A stretch of DNA of 64,000 nt from Archangium sp. (GTDB lineage: Bacteria > Myxococcota > Myxococcia > Myxococcales > Myxococcaceae): positions 248,001 to 312,000 of the forward strand of contig JAUXRX010000007.1 in the NCBI GenBank assembly GCA_030681645.1. Reading direction: 5' to 3'. The notes below the pieces were generated by a model that saw only the letters and a program-made list of their open reading frames with translations, ran no database searches and was not told the origin of the DNA. Positions 1 through 8,759 of the stretch are shown piece by piece; the first letter of the stretch is position 1; each line of letters opens with the position of its first letter. A program made the translations under genes and the position numbers.

Positions 1-1
1 C

Positions 2-1060
2 TCGCTCGAGCCGGGCGGCCAGTTCGAGCTCTCCGGCTCGCCCTTCCAGACGGCGCGCGAGGCGCACGACGAGAACCTGCGCCACGTTCGCGAGCTCAAG
101 CAGGTCGCGGGCGGGTTGGGGCTGCGCGCGGTGGCCCTGGGTTACCGGCCCTTCTTCGAGCTGGCCCAGATGCCGTGGATGCCGAAGACCCGGTACAAGG
201 TGATGCGCGAGACGCTCGGCACGCGCGGCAGCCACGCCTTCGACATGATGCTCATGACCGCCACGGGGCAGGTGAGCCTCGACTGGCGCGACGAAGCCGA
301 CTGCGTGCGCAAGGTGACCGCGTCGGTGCGCATCTCGCCGCTGCTGGTGGCGCTCTTCGCCAACAGCCCGGTGGCCCAGGGGAAGAACACCGGGTTCCTC
401 TCGTACCGCAGCCGGGTGTGGAACGACGTCGACCCGGCGCGCTGCGGCTACCCCGAGGCGATGCTCGATGGCTCGTTCTCGTACAGCGCGTACGTGGAAT
501 GGGCGCTCGACGCGCCGCTGCTCTTCCTGCGCCGCGAGGGCCAGTACCTGGCGCCGAAGCTGAACTTCCGCCAGTTCCTGGCACAGGGCTTCGAGGGCAA
601 GCCGGCGGTGCACAGCGACTGGGTCGATCACCTGTCCACGCTCTTCCCCGAGGTGCGGCTCAAGAAGATCGTCGAGATCCGCGCGGCCGACGCGAACGAC
701 GCGGCGATGACCGGCGCGCTGGCGGCGTTGATGCGCGGCGTGCTCTACGACGGGCGCTCGCTCGACGACGCCACGCGGCTGCTGCCCGATCTGACGCCGC
801 AGGAGCACCGCGAGCTCCATTACGCCGCGCAGCGCGAGGGCCTCTCCGCGAAGATCGGTGGGGGCACGCTGGCGGATTACGCGGTCGAGCTGGTGCGGCT
901 GGCCAGCCGTGGGCTCAAGCGCCTGAGCGGTGACGACGCGCCGCTGCTCGATCCGCTCGAGGAGATCGCCGCCAGCCGCCGCTCGCCTGCGCTCGACGTG
1001 CTGGCGCACTTCGAAAAAGAAAAGCGCCCCGAGGCGTTCCTGGGGCGCTTCGAGCTCTAG
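2..1060 (+). CDS. gshA: Glutamate-cysteine ligase, GCS2 (plant/proteobacterial) type; 5' end outside window
   Basis: This enzyme joins L-glutamate and L-cysteine with ATP, the first step of glutathione synthesis in the cytoplasm. The reading frame is open from base 2, so the N-terminus lies outside the window; 352 residues are visible of a family that is usually about 450 long. Near the visible start is the substrate-binding signature EPGGQFELSG, followed by ELKQVAGGLGL and the GYRPFFELAQMPWMPKTRY stretch characteristic of the GCS2 family. A TTG further in (base 116) is only an internal codon, because the family-specific sequence starts before it. The gene ends at a stop followed by a strong hairpin and converges on the gene at 1110. 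The family assignment is secure; the exact start cannot be seen. Confidence 0.9.
   Translation, partial: SLEPGGQFELSGSPFQTAREAHDENLRHVRELKQVAGGLGLRAVALGYRPFFELAQMPWMPKTRYKVMRETLGTRGSHAFDMMLMTATGQVSLDWRDEADCVRKVTASVRISPLLVALFANSPVAQGKNTGFLSYRSRVWNDVDPARCGYPEAMLDGSFSYSAYVEWALDAPLLFLRREGQYLAPKLNFRQFLAQGFEGKPAVHSDWVDHLSTLFPEVRLKKIVEIRAADANDAAMTGALAALMRGVLYDGRSLDDATRLLPDLTPQEHRELHYAAQREGLSAKIGGGTLADYAVELVRLASRGLKRLSGDDAPLLDPLEEIAASRRSPALDVLAHFEKEKRPEAFLGRFEL
1022..1050. other. Perfect 9-bp inverted repeat inside the 3' end of gshA
   Basis: AAGCGCCCC at 1022-1030 is the exact reverse complement of GGGGCGCTT at 1042-1050, with an 11-nt loop. It lies in the last dozen codons of gshA, just before a second hairpin after the stop. 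It may contribute to transcript 3'-end formation, but no U-tract follows it. Confidence 0.45.
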
Positions 1061-1063
1061 CCT

Positions 1064-1090
1064 CCCTCTCCCTGCGGAGCGGGGAGAGGG
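1064..1090. terminator. Hairpin between convergent genes, likely bidirectional terminator / REP-like repeat
   Basis: CCCTCTCCC (1064-1072) pairs perfectly with GGGAGAGGG (1082-1090) around a 9-nt loop, directly after the gshA stop and before the end of the convergent gene at 1110. The C/T-rich arm followed by a G-rich tail (GTCGGGGTGAGGGG) is a type of intergenic repeat seen in many high-GC proteobacteria. It could end transcription in both directions. There is no long T-run, so termination is inferred from position and stem strength. Confidence 0.5.
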
Positions 1091-1109
1091 TCGGGGTGAG
1101 GGGCCAACT

Positions 1110-1469
1110 TCACCGCTTTCCAGCGAGAGCCTTCTCAATCCGCTCGAAGCTGTACGAGTCCGGCCCGTAGCGACCCAGGATCGTCTTGGTCGCATCGATC
1201 AGGAACGGGCCGTGGTTGCCGGGCTTGAGGGCGTACTGGGCCTCGGGCTTCTCCACGACGAGCTCGGCGACCTTCTCGCCGTGCAGCACGCGCTTCACCT
1301 TGAGCTTCACCGTCTGTGACGCGGTCTTCTGGCCGGTGCTGGTGGCGCCGGGCTTCGCGTCGACCTTCGGCGGCTGCGGGCCGGTGGCGAGGACCTCGGT
1401 CACCTCGGCATCCACGACCCAGGTCGCGCTGGGGATCACGTCTTCGATGGGTTCAGGAGGCTTGGCCAT
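1110..1469 (-). CDS. Hypothetical protein downstream of calpain-like protease
   Basis: This is a 119-residue protein with no recognisable family. It has no signal peptide or membrane segment. The sequence alternates short beta-like strands (for example TVKLKVKRVLHGEKVAELVV) with a Pro/Ala/Thr-rich stretch at residues 30-50, and it ends in a basic helix. The ATG start is 18 nt after the stop of the calpain-like protease gene on the same strand, so the two are probably co-transcribed. A partner, regulator or inhibitor of that protease is possible, but nothing in the sequence proves it. Confidence 0.65.
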   Translation of the reverse strand: MAKPPEPIEDVIPSATWVVDAEVTEVLATGPQPPKVDAKPGATSTGQKTASQTVKLKVKRVLHGEKVAELVVEKPEAQYALKPGNHGPFLIDATKTILGRYGPDSYSFERIEKALAGKR

Positions 1470-1487
1470 GGTGCGTTCCTTGTCCGT

Positions 1488-3236
1488 TCAGTTCTGGAAG
1501 TACAGCGACTGGTAGAGCTTGGTGAAGTCCTCGAGCTTGAGCTTGAAGATGCCGTCGTTGGTGCCGTTGCCCGCCGGCTCCGATTCGCCCCAGGGGTTGC
1601 GGACGATCACGAAGCGCTCGGTGCCGGTCTTCTCGTAGCCCAGCACCGAGTAGGCGTGGTTCGCGTAGACCCCGGTGTTCGTGTACTTCGCCTCTTGATC
1701 CTCGCCGTAGGTGCCAGCGCCGATGGGCTTCTTCGCGTCGACGTTCTTGACCACCTGGTCCCAGACGCGATCGGCGCCGGTGTAGTTGATGCTCAAGGAC
1801 GAGGCCTCGACGCCCAGGCAGTCCTCGAACACGTCGCTCACGTGCCCGCCGCCGCCGATGGTGTCGTAGCTGCCCTTCCACTGGGCGTAGGCCTTCTCGA
1901 CCAGCGGGAACCACAGCTCCATCTTCTTCGGATCTGAGCTGTTGGCCGAGCGCCCGTAGAGCGCACCGCCGTACGAGCGGGCGTAGAGATCGCCGTCGAC
2001 CTTGACCTGCACGTCCTTGAAGCGCCCGGTGGCCCAGTCCTTCTCCTTGAAAGTGACCGTGTACGTGCCGTCGCCGTTGTCCTTGATCAGGTTGGTGATG
2101 GCGTCGGGGTTGTGCTTCGCGATCGCGGCCATGGCGGCGGGGAAGTAGCAGTCGCCGATCTGACCCTGCTGCACGTCGTCGGCCTTCGGGCCGTCGATGA
2201 AGAGCGGGCCGGTGAAGTTGACCTTGTTGAACTTCGGCTTGCCCGCCGAGTCGAGCTCGTCCTTGTGCAGCGCGGGATCGGGGATGAGGTCGGTGGTGCC
2301 GGCGGCCCCGCCCGGCACGGTGACGTTGCCCACGGGGGTGGTGAAGGCGGTGTTGTTCACCCCGTCGCTGGCCGCGATGGAGAACGAGTCGCCGGCCTTG
2401 CCGTCGAGCTTGAAGCCCGCGGGGAAGCCGCCGATGTCGGTGACGGTGACCTGCGTCTTCTGGCCGGTGCGGTTGTTGGTGAACTGCAGCTTCGCGCCGG
2501 GCTCGGACACCTGGCGGCTGGCGTTGATGTTCTCGACCGACACCTTGCCGCCGCCCACGTCAGTCATGCCGATGCGGAAGAGCGCGACCACCGCGTTGCG
2601 CGAGTCCTTCGCCTCGATGCCGCTCGCCTTGATGGTGACCCAGTCGGACGTGGTGCCGTCGGCGTAGCGCGCGCGCATGCGAACGAGGTCGCCTTCTTTC
2701 ATCACCTGCTCGCCGGTCAGCTTCGCCAGGCTGAACTGCCCGTTGGCGTCGGCCTTGCCGACCACCATCGTGTCGTCCATGTGCAGGCGGCCACCGGGGG
2801 CGGTGGTGATGTTGATGGCCTCGATGCTCGCGCCGGCCTTCGTGGTGCCCGAAAGACCGTTCGCCTGGTTGCCCGTGACGTTGAGCCCGTTCGTCGCCGG
2901 GGGAGGGTTCGGAGGCGGCGTCGGCCCGGTGCGGCCGATCACCTGCTCGAGGAACGCCTTCGCCGACGGCTCGAGCTGCACCTTGCCCTCGTCGAGGATG
3001 GTGGCGATGTCCTTCTTCTCTCCGGCCGACATGCCCGAGGTGGCGAGCGCGATCTGCTGCTCGGTGGTCATGCCCGGCTTCTTCAGCTCGGTGAGCAGCT
3101 TCGCGGCCGACCACTTCGAGCTGTCACCGACCTGCGCGAGGATCTCGAGCGCCTGGTCCTTGCCGAGCGGCTGCGGGTTGCGCTGCCAGGTCGAGTAGAG
3201 GTTCGAGAGACGACGATCGCTGATGGAATTGGGCAT
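1488..3236 (-). CDS. Calpain-family (C2) cysteine protease with Ig-like domains
   Basis: This 582-residue protein has a C-terminal calpain-type papain-fold protease. The catalytic triad is visible: Cys363 in GQIGDCYF, His527 in ANHAYSV and Asn547 in VRNPWGES. The calpain signature WFPLVEKAYAQWKGSY lies at about 442-457. Residues 1-105 form a helical N-terminal region, a Pro-rich hinge follows (107-114), and residues 115-310 look like two bacterial Ig-like beta domains. No Sec signal peptide is visible, so the protein is either cytoplasmic or exported by a non-Sec route. The ATG start lies 69 nt after the Hsp70-fusion gene, and a small unknown gene follows after 18 nt. All three catalytic residues are present, so an active thiol protease is expected; its substrate is unknown. 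Confidence 0.85.
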   Translation of the reverse strand: MPNSISDRRLSNLYSTWQRNPQPLGKDQALEILAQVGDSSKWSAAKLLTELKKPGMTTEQQIALATSGMSAGEKKDIATILDEGKVQLEPSAKAFLEQVIGRTGPTPPPNPPPATNGLNVTGNQANGLSGTTKAGASIEAINITTAPGGRLHMDDTMVVGKADANGQFSLAKLTGEQVMKEGDLVRMRARYADGTTSDWVTIKASGIEAKDSRNAVVALFRIGMTDVGGGKVSVENINASRQVSEPGAKLQFTNNRTGQKTQVTVTDIGGFPAGFKLDGKAGDSFSIAASDGVNNTAFTTPVGNVTVPGGAAGTTDLIPDPALHKDELDSAGKPKFNKVNFTGPLFIDGPKADDVQQGQIGDCYFPAAMAAIAKHNPDAITNLIKDNGDGTYTVTFKEKDWATGRFKDVQVKVDGDLYARSYGGALYGRSANSSDPKKMELWFPLVEKAYAQWKGSYDTIGGGGHVSDVFEDCLGVEASSLSINYTGADRVWDQVVKNVDAKKPIGAGTYGEDQEAKYTNTGVYANHAYSVLGYEKTGTERFVIVRNPWGESEPAGNGTNDGIFKLKLEDFTKLYQSLYFQN

Positions 3237-3305
3237 GAGACGGCACTCTCAGGACGGGGGGAACGGCATTGTGGGACAAGGTCGCACCTGGATGCAACCC
3301 CGCGA

Positions 3306-5381
3306 CTACTTTGAGCCAAACAGGCGCTTGAGGCCTCCGAAGAGGCCCGACTTGCTGCTCCGGGTGGCGTCGTCTTCACCGGGCAGCGGGGACTCCAGCA
3401 GCAGCGCTTCCTGGGCGGCCTCGCTCGCCTCCGAGGTGGCGAACTGGATCTCGGCGCGCTTGCCGGTGGGCGTGGTGGCCGAGAGGTGCAGCCGCCCATC
3501 GGCGCTCACCGCGAAGCGAACGTTCATCTCGCCGGCGCGCTCCGACTGCAGCGAGAGCGCCCCCAGGTATTCGTTCTCTTCGGCGCGCACCGACGTGCCC
3601 TGCATCACGGCGAACTTGAGGGTCTGCTGCGCCAGCACGGGCAGGGTGAGTGACTTCTCGGCTGGCAGGCGGGTGTTGCGCTCGAGAATTCGCCTGAAGC
3701 CGCCGCCCTTCACCGCCACGCCGATGGGCGAGCTGAGCACCTCGGCCAGCGAGAGCCCGCGCTTGCCGCGTTCCTTCTGCACCAGCGAATGACCCAGCAG
3801 CGCGGCGCCGAGCGCAACCGCCCCGGCGGGATCGACGTCAGTGCGGCCAGCGCGGCCCAGCACCCGCTCGAGGTGTTGGCGCACGGCCGGAGCGCGCGAT
3901 TGGCCACCGACCAGCAGCACCTCGTCGAGGCTCTGGGGCGTCAGCTTCGCGGCGTCGAGCACGGCCTGCGTCACCTGGCCGGTGCGCTCGACGAGGTCCT
4001 GCGTGGCCGACTCGAGGAAGCCGCGCTCGACCTCGACCTTGAGATCGACGGGGTTGCCGTTGCCGTCGGTGGTGGCGAAGGGCACGTGCACGGGCGCGAG
4101 CACCTTGTCGGACAGCGAGATCTTCGCCACCTCGGCTGCGTCGCGCACGCGCTCGATGGTCATGCGCGATTGGAGCAACTGGCTCTTGGGCCCCTCGTCC
4201 ATGGTGCCGATCAGCGCGTCGGCGAGGCGGGCATCGAAGTCCATGCCGCCCAGGAAGTTGTCGCCGCCGGTGCTCACGGCCTCGAGATCGTCACCGGTGA
4301 TCTCGACCACCGACGCGTCGAAGGTGCCGCCGCCCAGGTCGTAGACGAGCACGCGCTTGCGGGCGAGGCCCCGACCGAAGCCGAACGCGAGCGCCACGGC
4401 CGAGGGCTCGTTCAAGATGCTCACCACGTCGAGCCCGGCGAGCTGGCCCGAGGTGAGCACCGCGGCGCGCTGGTGATCGGTGTACCAGGCGGGCACGCAG
4501 AGCACGGCGCGGGTGAGCTCGCGGCCCAGGAAGTCCTGCGCGGCGTTCTTGAGCTCCTTGAGCAGGTGCGAGGCGAACTCGGCGATCGAGAAGACGCGGC
4601 CGGCCAGCTCGATGCCCACGTCACCTTCGGGGTCCGACGCGAAGGTGTAGGGCGAGACCTTCGCCAGCTCGCGCACCTTCTTTGACTGCGCGCGGCGGCC
4701 CATGAGGCGCTTGAAGCCGATCACCGCCTGCTCCGGGTGATCGACGCGGTGCTTGCGGGCGGCGCTGCCGATGAGCAGGCGGTCTTTCGCCAGGTCGTAC
4801 GCGACGATGGCGGGCAGGGCGAAGGCGCCGCGCTCGGAGGCGATGGGCACCAGCCTCGGCGTGCCGTCGATCACCACGGCGGCGCGGCAGGTGGTGGTGC
4901 CCAGGTCGATGCCCAGCACCACGTCGTCGCCCAGCGCGATCGGGCCCTTCTTCTGGGGCACCGGCACCGGCACGGGCGTCAGGCGCGACGCCGGCGCTTG
5001 CGGCGGGGGAGGCTGCGAGGCCGCGCTCACCGGCGGCTCGGGGTTCTTCACGCCCTCGCGGCGCTCGAGGATCAGGTCGATCAGGCCCTTGGTCCGCGTG
5101 TCGATGCGGGTGAAGCGCACCAGCATGCCCGACTTGCCCAGCTGCTCGTCGACCAGCAGCTTCTGCACCACGCCTTCGCCGCGCATGAGCCGCACGCCGT
5201 CCTGCAGGACCAGCTCGATCGACAGCTGGGTGCCCTCGGGCTTGCCGTGCTTGGTGGCGATGAAGATGCCACCGCGGGTGACGTTGACGCCGTAGCGCTC
5301 GATGAACTCGTCTTCGGTCGCGAACGGCAGACGGATCCGCAGGGGGACCTTTCTGGGTTCGTTCGACGACTCAGACGTCAT
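3306..5381 (-). CDS. PilZ-like domain fused to Hsp70 (DnaK-type) chaperone ATPase
   Basis: This 691-residue protein has two parts. Residues 10-112 are an atypical PilZ-like domain of the myxobacterial type: the second motif is present as NVTRGGIF (33-40), but the RxxxR motif that binds c-di-GMP is not. A Pro-rich linker (113-145) leads to an Hsp70 ATPase: phosphate-1 loop GIDLGTTT (157-164), phosphate-2 loop DLGGGTFD (348-355) and adenosine motif LVGGQSRAP (490-498). A beta substrate-binding part of about 150 residues follows, and the helical lid of DnaK appears to be missing. Its ATG overlaps the stop of the upstream lipoprotein by 4 nt, indicating translational coupling. The protein is cytoplasmic. 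Its clients are unknown; a role in assembling a surface or motility machine is only an inference. Confidence 0.85.
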   Translation of the reverse strand: MTSESSNEPRKVPLRIRLPFATEDEFIERYGVNVTRGGIFIATKHGKPEGTQLSIELVLQDGVRLMRGEGVVQKLLVDEQLGKSGMLVRFTRIDTRTKGLIDLILERREGVKNPEPPVSAASQPPPPQAPASRLTPVPVPVPQKKGPIALGDDVVLGIDLGTTTCRAAVVIDGTPRLVPIASERGAFALPAIVAYDLAKDRLLIGSAARKHRVDHPEQAVIGFKRLMGRRAQSKKVRELAKVSPYTFASDPEGDVGIELAGRVFSIAEFASHLLKELKNAAQDFLGRELTRAVLCVPAWYTDHQRAAVLTSGQLAGLDVVSILNEPSAVALAFGFGRGLARKRVLVYDLGGGTFDASVVEITGDDLEAVSTGGDNFLGGMDFDARLADALIGTMDEGPKSQLLQSRMTIERVRDAAEVAKISLSDKVLAPVHVPFATTDGNGNPVDLKVEVERGFLESATQDLVERTGQVTQAVLDAAKLTPQSLDEVLLVGGQSRAPAVRQHLERVLGRAGRTDVDPAGAVALGAALLGHSLVQKERGKRGLSLAEVLSSPIGVAVKGGGFRRILERNTRLPAEKSLTLPVLAQQTLKFAVMQGTSVRAEENEYLGALSLQSERAGEMNVRFAVSADGRLHLSATTPTGKRAEIQFATSEASEAAQEALLLESPLPGEDDATRSSKSGLFGGLKRLFGSK

Positions 5382-6043
5382 TGCAGAGCGAGTTCTACCC
5401 TGCTCTCGGGGGTCGTCAGAATGATCTTCAGCCCCTTTCTGATCATTTCGTCGGGGGCCTCGAAGAAGAGCACCAGCTTCGAACGGCTGCCGGCGTCGAG
5501 CTTCGTCATGAGTGGCGAGCCTTTGGCGGCTCGCTGGGCGTCTCGCGCGATGGGCACGGAGCGATCTTCGAAGCTGAGGGTGGCGCCGCTCAGGTCCAGG
5601 TCCACGTCCTTCGTGGACACCGCGTCGAGCGTCACCTTGAGGAAGCGCTCGGTGGTGGACAGCGACACCTTGCCCCCGCCGACGGTCTGCGCCTGCTCCA
5701 CTTCGACGAGGGTGAGGGAGACGGGGCCGAGATCGGCCGAGACGCCCGCGGGGATGCCGAGAGCCTCAGGCTTCGAGGGGCGCGCCACGATCTCCGCGAG
5801 CGGATCGGGCTCGGGCTGCTTCGGGGGCGCCTTCGCCAGGCGCTCCTGTTCCGCCCTCATCTTCTGCAGGAGCCGATCGTTGGGGTCGAACTCCGGCTCG
5901 TCCTTCTTCGGGCAGCCGCACAGCAGCAGCACGCCGAGGGCGAGCAGGGCTCTGAGTTGCTGGTCGCGCCGCCCTGGCCAGTTCTCCGCTGCGCTCCGAG
6001 CCTGGCTGGTGCAGCGTTCCGCTGCACCAGCGTCGCTCCTCAA
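5378..6043 (-). CDS. Putative lipoprotein, start uncertain
   Basis: The core of this product is a secreted lipoprotein: a hydrophobic stretch (LRALLALGVLLLCGCPKK) ends in a lipobox-like Cys, followed by a charged, Pro-rich spacer and a beta-rich domain of about 120 residues (TVGGGKVSLSTTERFLKVTL and onward) resembling telomeric-repeat-factor-2-like or DUF4352-like folds. The start is a problem. The only in-frame start upstream is a TTG overlapping the alaS stop (6043), which gives a 30-residue leader containing a perfect hairpin sequence. A CTG nearer the hydrophobic stretch is also possible. The stop overlaps the start of the PilZ-Hsp70 gene by 4 nt, so the two are translationally coupled. 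Function unknown. Confidence 0.6.
   Translation of the reverse strand: MRSDAGAAERCTSQARSAAENWPGRRDQQLRALLALGVLLLCGCPKKDEPEFDPNDRLLQKMRAEQERLAKAPPKQPEPDPLAEIVARPSKPEALGIPAGVSADLGPVSLTLVEVEQAQTVGGGKVSLSTTERFLKVTLDAVSTKDVDLDLSGATLSFEDRSVPIARDAQRAAKGSPLMTKLDAGSRSKLVLFFEAPDEMIRKGLKIILTTPESRVELALQ
6006..6030. terminator. Perfect 11-bp hairpin just after alaS
   Basis: CTGGTGCAGCG (6006-6016) and CGCTGCACCAG (6020-6030) form a perfect 11-bp stem with a TTC loop, 10 nt beyond the alaS stop on the minus strand. No T-run follows, so it may attenuate, protect the transcript end, or be a REP-type insertion. It lies inside the apparent leader of the next reading frame, which casts doubt on that frame's start. 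Confidence 0.5.
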
Positions 6044-8694
6044 GTGGCCTTCACCATCGCGAGCAGCTTCTCGAAGGCCTGGGGGATCTTCGACGGGTCC
6101 GTGCCGCCGGCCTGGGCCATCTCGGGCTTGCCGCCGCCCTTGCCCCCGACCTCCGCGGCCATGAGGCGCACGGCGTCACCGGCCTTGAAGCCCCGGGCGA
6201 TGATGTCCTTCGTCACGCCGACCAGCAGCAGCGCCTTGCCGTCGCTCGTCTCGCCGCCGAGGCCGACGATGAAGCCGGTCTTGTCCTTGTAGCGATCCCA
6301 CAGCTGCTTGAAGACGTTCGGATCGGCCGGGTCGACGCGCTGGGTGACGACCTTGATGCCGTTGATCTCCTCGATCTTCTCCGCGGCGCCGCCAGAGCTG
6401 GCCTTGACCTGCGCTTCCTCGAGCTTGCGCTCGAGCTCCTTGAGCCGCTTCTGGTTCGCCTCGATGCGCTTCGGGAGATCGACCGGCGACGACTTGAACA
6501 GGTCCGCCGCCTGGCTCAGCAGCTTCTCCTGCTCGCGGCCGTGCGCGATGGCTGCAGCGCCCGTGAGCGCGACGATGCGCCGCACGCCGCTGGCCACCGA
6601 CGACTCCTTCTCGACCTTGAACAGGCCGATGTCGCCCGAGCGCTTCACGTGCGTGCCGCCGCACAATTCGGTCGACTCAGGGTGCACGGTCACCACGCGC
6701 ACGTTGTCGCCGTACTTCTCACCGAAGAGCGCGACCGCGCCGGCCGCCTTCGCCGCGGCGAGGGCCATCACCCTCGTCTCCGAGTCGCGATTGTCGCGGA
6801 CCCAGCCGTTGACGAGATCCTCGACGCGCTCGAGCTCTTCGGTGGTCACCGGGCTGAAGTGCGAGAAGTCGAAGCGCAGCGACTCGGGGTACACCACCGA
6901 GCCCTTCTGGTTGACCGAGTCACCCAGCACCACCTTGAGCGCCTTGTGCAGCAGGTGCGTGGCCGAGTGGTTCGCGCGGATCTTCTGACGCCGCTCGGCG
7001 TCGACGGTGAGCGCGAGCTTGTCGTGCACCGAGATGGCGCCTGACACCACCTTCGCCTTGTGGACGATCAGGCTGCCCACCGGCTTCTGCGTGTCGGTGA
7101 TCTCGAGCTGAACGCCGCCGCCCTTCATCGAGCCGGTGTCGCCGACCTGGCCGCCTGACTCGCCGTAGAACGGGGTCTGATCGAGCACCACCTCGACCTC
7201 TTCCCCGGCCTTCGCGGTCTGTACCTGCTGGCCGCGCTGCACCAGCGCCACCACCTTGCCCTCGCCCGCCACCCCGTCGTACCCGAGGAACTTCGTCTCG
7301 GGCAGCGTGCCCACCAGCCGCATGTAGATGTCGGCGATGCCCTTCTCCGAGCCCAGCCCGCCGGCCGCCGCGCGCTCGCGTTCGGCGTCGAGCAGGGTGT
7401 CGAAGCCCTTCTTGTCGATGGTGAAGTGTTCTTCGCGGGCGATGATCTCGGTGAGATCCCACGGGAAGCCGTAGGTCTGGTGCAGGTCCCACACCATCTC
7501 TCCGCTGAGCTGCTTGCCGTTCGCCTTGCGCAGCCGCTCGAACTCCTGCGCGATGAGGCCCAGGCCCCGCTTCAAGGTGCGGCGGAACGACTCTTCCTCG
7601 TGCTTCGCCACCTCGAGGATGAAGCCGCGCTTCTCCTGCAGCTCGGGGTAGGCGGCCTTCATGGTGTCGATCACGGTCTCGACCACCTTGCCGAAGAAGA
7701 GCTGGTCGAGGTCGAGGTGCTGGTCACCGTGGCGGATCGCGCGGCGCATGATCCGCCGCAGCACGTAGCCTCGCCCCTCGTTCGAAGGCTGAACACCGTC
7801 TGCCACCAGGAACGCGGTGGCGCGGGCGTGATCGGCGATCACCCGCATCGCCGCGTCGTTCACGTTGTCCCACTTCGCGCCGTAGGTCTTGCCCGAGAGC
7901 TGCTCGATGGTGGCGAAGAGCGGGGTGAAGAGATCGGTGTCGTAGTTCGACTTCTTCCCCTGCACGTAGGCCGCGGTGCGCTCGAGCCCTGCGCCCGTGT
8001 CGATCGACGGCTTGGGCAGCGGCAGCAGCGAGCCGTCGGCCTTGCGCTCGAACTGCATGAACACGAGGTTCCAGATCTCGAGCCACGCGTCTGATTCGCC
8101 CGGCTTGAGCGCCTCATCGACCTTGCCCTCGGGCAGGTAGACGTAGATCTCCGAGCAGGGTCCACAGGCACCCGTGTCGCCCATCGACCAGAAGTTGTCG
8201 GCCTTGCCCAGGCGGTGAATGCGGTTTCGCGGCACGCCGGCCTGCGCCCACAGCTCGGCGGCCTCGTCGTCGGCGGGAATGCCGTCTTCACCCTTGAACA
8301 CGGTGACCGAGAGCCGCTCGACGGGGATGTTGATGATCGTGGTCACGAATTCCCACGCCCACTTCACCGCGTCGGCCTTGAAGTAGTCGCCGAAGCTGAA
8401 GTTCCCCAGCATCTCGAAGAAGGTGTGGTGGCGGGCCGTGAAGCCCACGTTGTCGAGGTCGTTGTGCTTGCCACCTGCGCGCACACACTTCTGCGTACTG
8501 GTGGCTCGCACGTACTCGCGCTTCTCGCGGCCGGTGAAGACGTCCTTGAACTGCACCATGCCGGCGTTGGTGAAGAGCAGGGTCGGATCGTTGGCGGGCA
8601 CCAGACTCGACGAACCCACACGTCGGTGCTGCTGCTTTTCGAAGAAGGAGAGAAAGGCCTCCCGGATCTGCGGAGCGGTCATGTGGGATGGCAT
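6040..8694 (-). CDS. alaS: Alanyl-tRNA synthetase
   Basis: Alanine-tRNA ligase charges tRNA-Ala with alanine and edits mischarged Ser/Gly. The N-terminal class II catalytic core starts at TAPQIREAFLSFFEKQQHRR and includes FTNAGMVQFKDVF. The editing domain has the zinc-site motifs HSATHLLH and CGGTH, and the C-Ala region ends in GGKGGGKPEMAQAGG, typical of the family. Taking the ATG at 8694 gives 884 residues, the usual length; an ATG four codons later (8682) is equally possible, and neither has a clear ribosome-binding site. The frame stays open upstream to 8826, but that part lacks family similarity and overlaps the divergent gene. Assignment is secure. Confidence 0.96.
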   Translation of the reverse strand: MPSHMTAPQIREAFLSFFEKQQHRRVGSSSLVPANDPTLLFTNAGMVQFKDVFTGREKREYVRATSTQKCVRAGGKHNDLDNVGFTARHHTFFEMLGNFSFGDYFKADAVKWAWEFVTTIINIPVERLSVTVFKGEDGIPADDEAAELWAQAGVPRNRIHRLGKADNFWSMGDTGACGPCSEIYVYLPEGKVDEALKPGESDAWLEIWNLVFMQFERKADGSLLPLPKPSIDTGAGLERTAAYVQGKKSNYDTDLFTPLFATIEQLSGKTYGAKWDNVNDAAMRVIADHARATAFLVADGVQPSNEGRGYVLRRIMRRAIRHGDQHLDLDQLFFGKVVETVIDTMKAAYPELQEKRGFILEVAKHEEESFRRTLKRGLGLIAQEFERLRKANGKQLSGEMVWDLHQTYGFPWDLTEIIAREEHFTIDKKGFDTLLDAERERAAAGGLGSEKGIADIYMRLVGTLPETKFLGYDGVAGEGKVVALVQRGQQVQTAKAGEEVEVVLDQTPFYGESGGQVGDTGSMKGGGVQLEITDTQKPVGSLIVHKAKVVSGAISVHDKLALTVDAERRQKIRANHSATHLLHKALKVVLGDSVNQKGSVVYPESLRFDFSHFSPVTTEELERVEDLVNGWVRDNRDSETRVMALAAAKAAGAVALFGEKYGDNVRVVTVHPESTELCGGTHVKRSGDIGLFKVEKESSVASGVRRIVALTGAAAIAHGREQEKLLSQAADLFKSSPVDLPKRIEANQKRLKELERKLEEAQVKASSGGAAEKIEEINGIKVVTQRVDPADPNVFKQLWDRYKDKTGFIVGLGGETSDGKALLLVGVTKDIIARGFKAGDAVRLMAAEVGGKGGGKPEMAQAGGTDPSKIPQAFEKLLAMVKAT

Positions 8695-8759
8695 GCGCAG
8701 AGGGTTATTCCACGAAGTCCTCGATTTCAACGACGCACCTCCCTGTAGGATGCGAGTGC

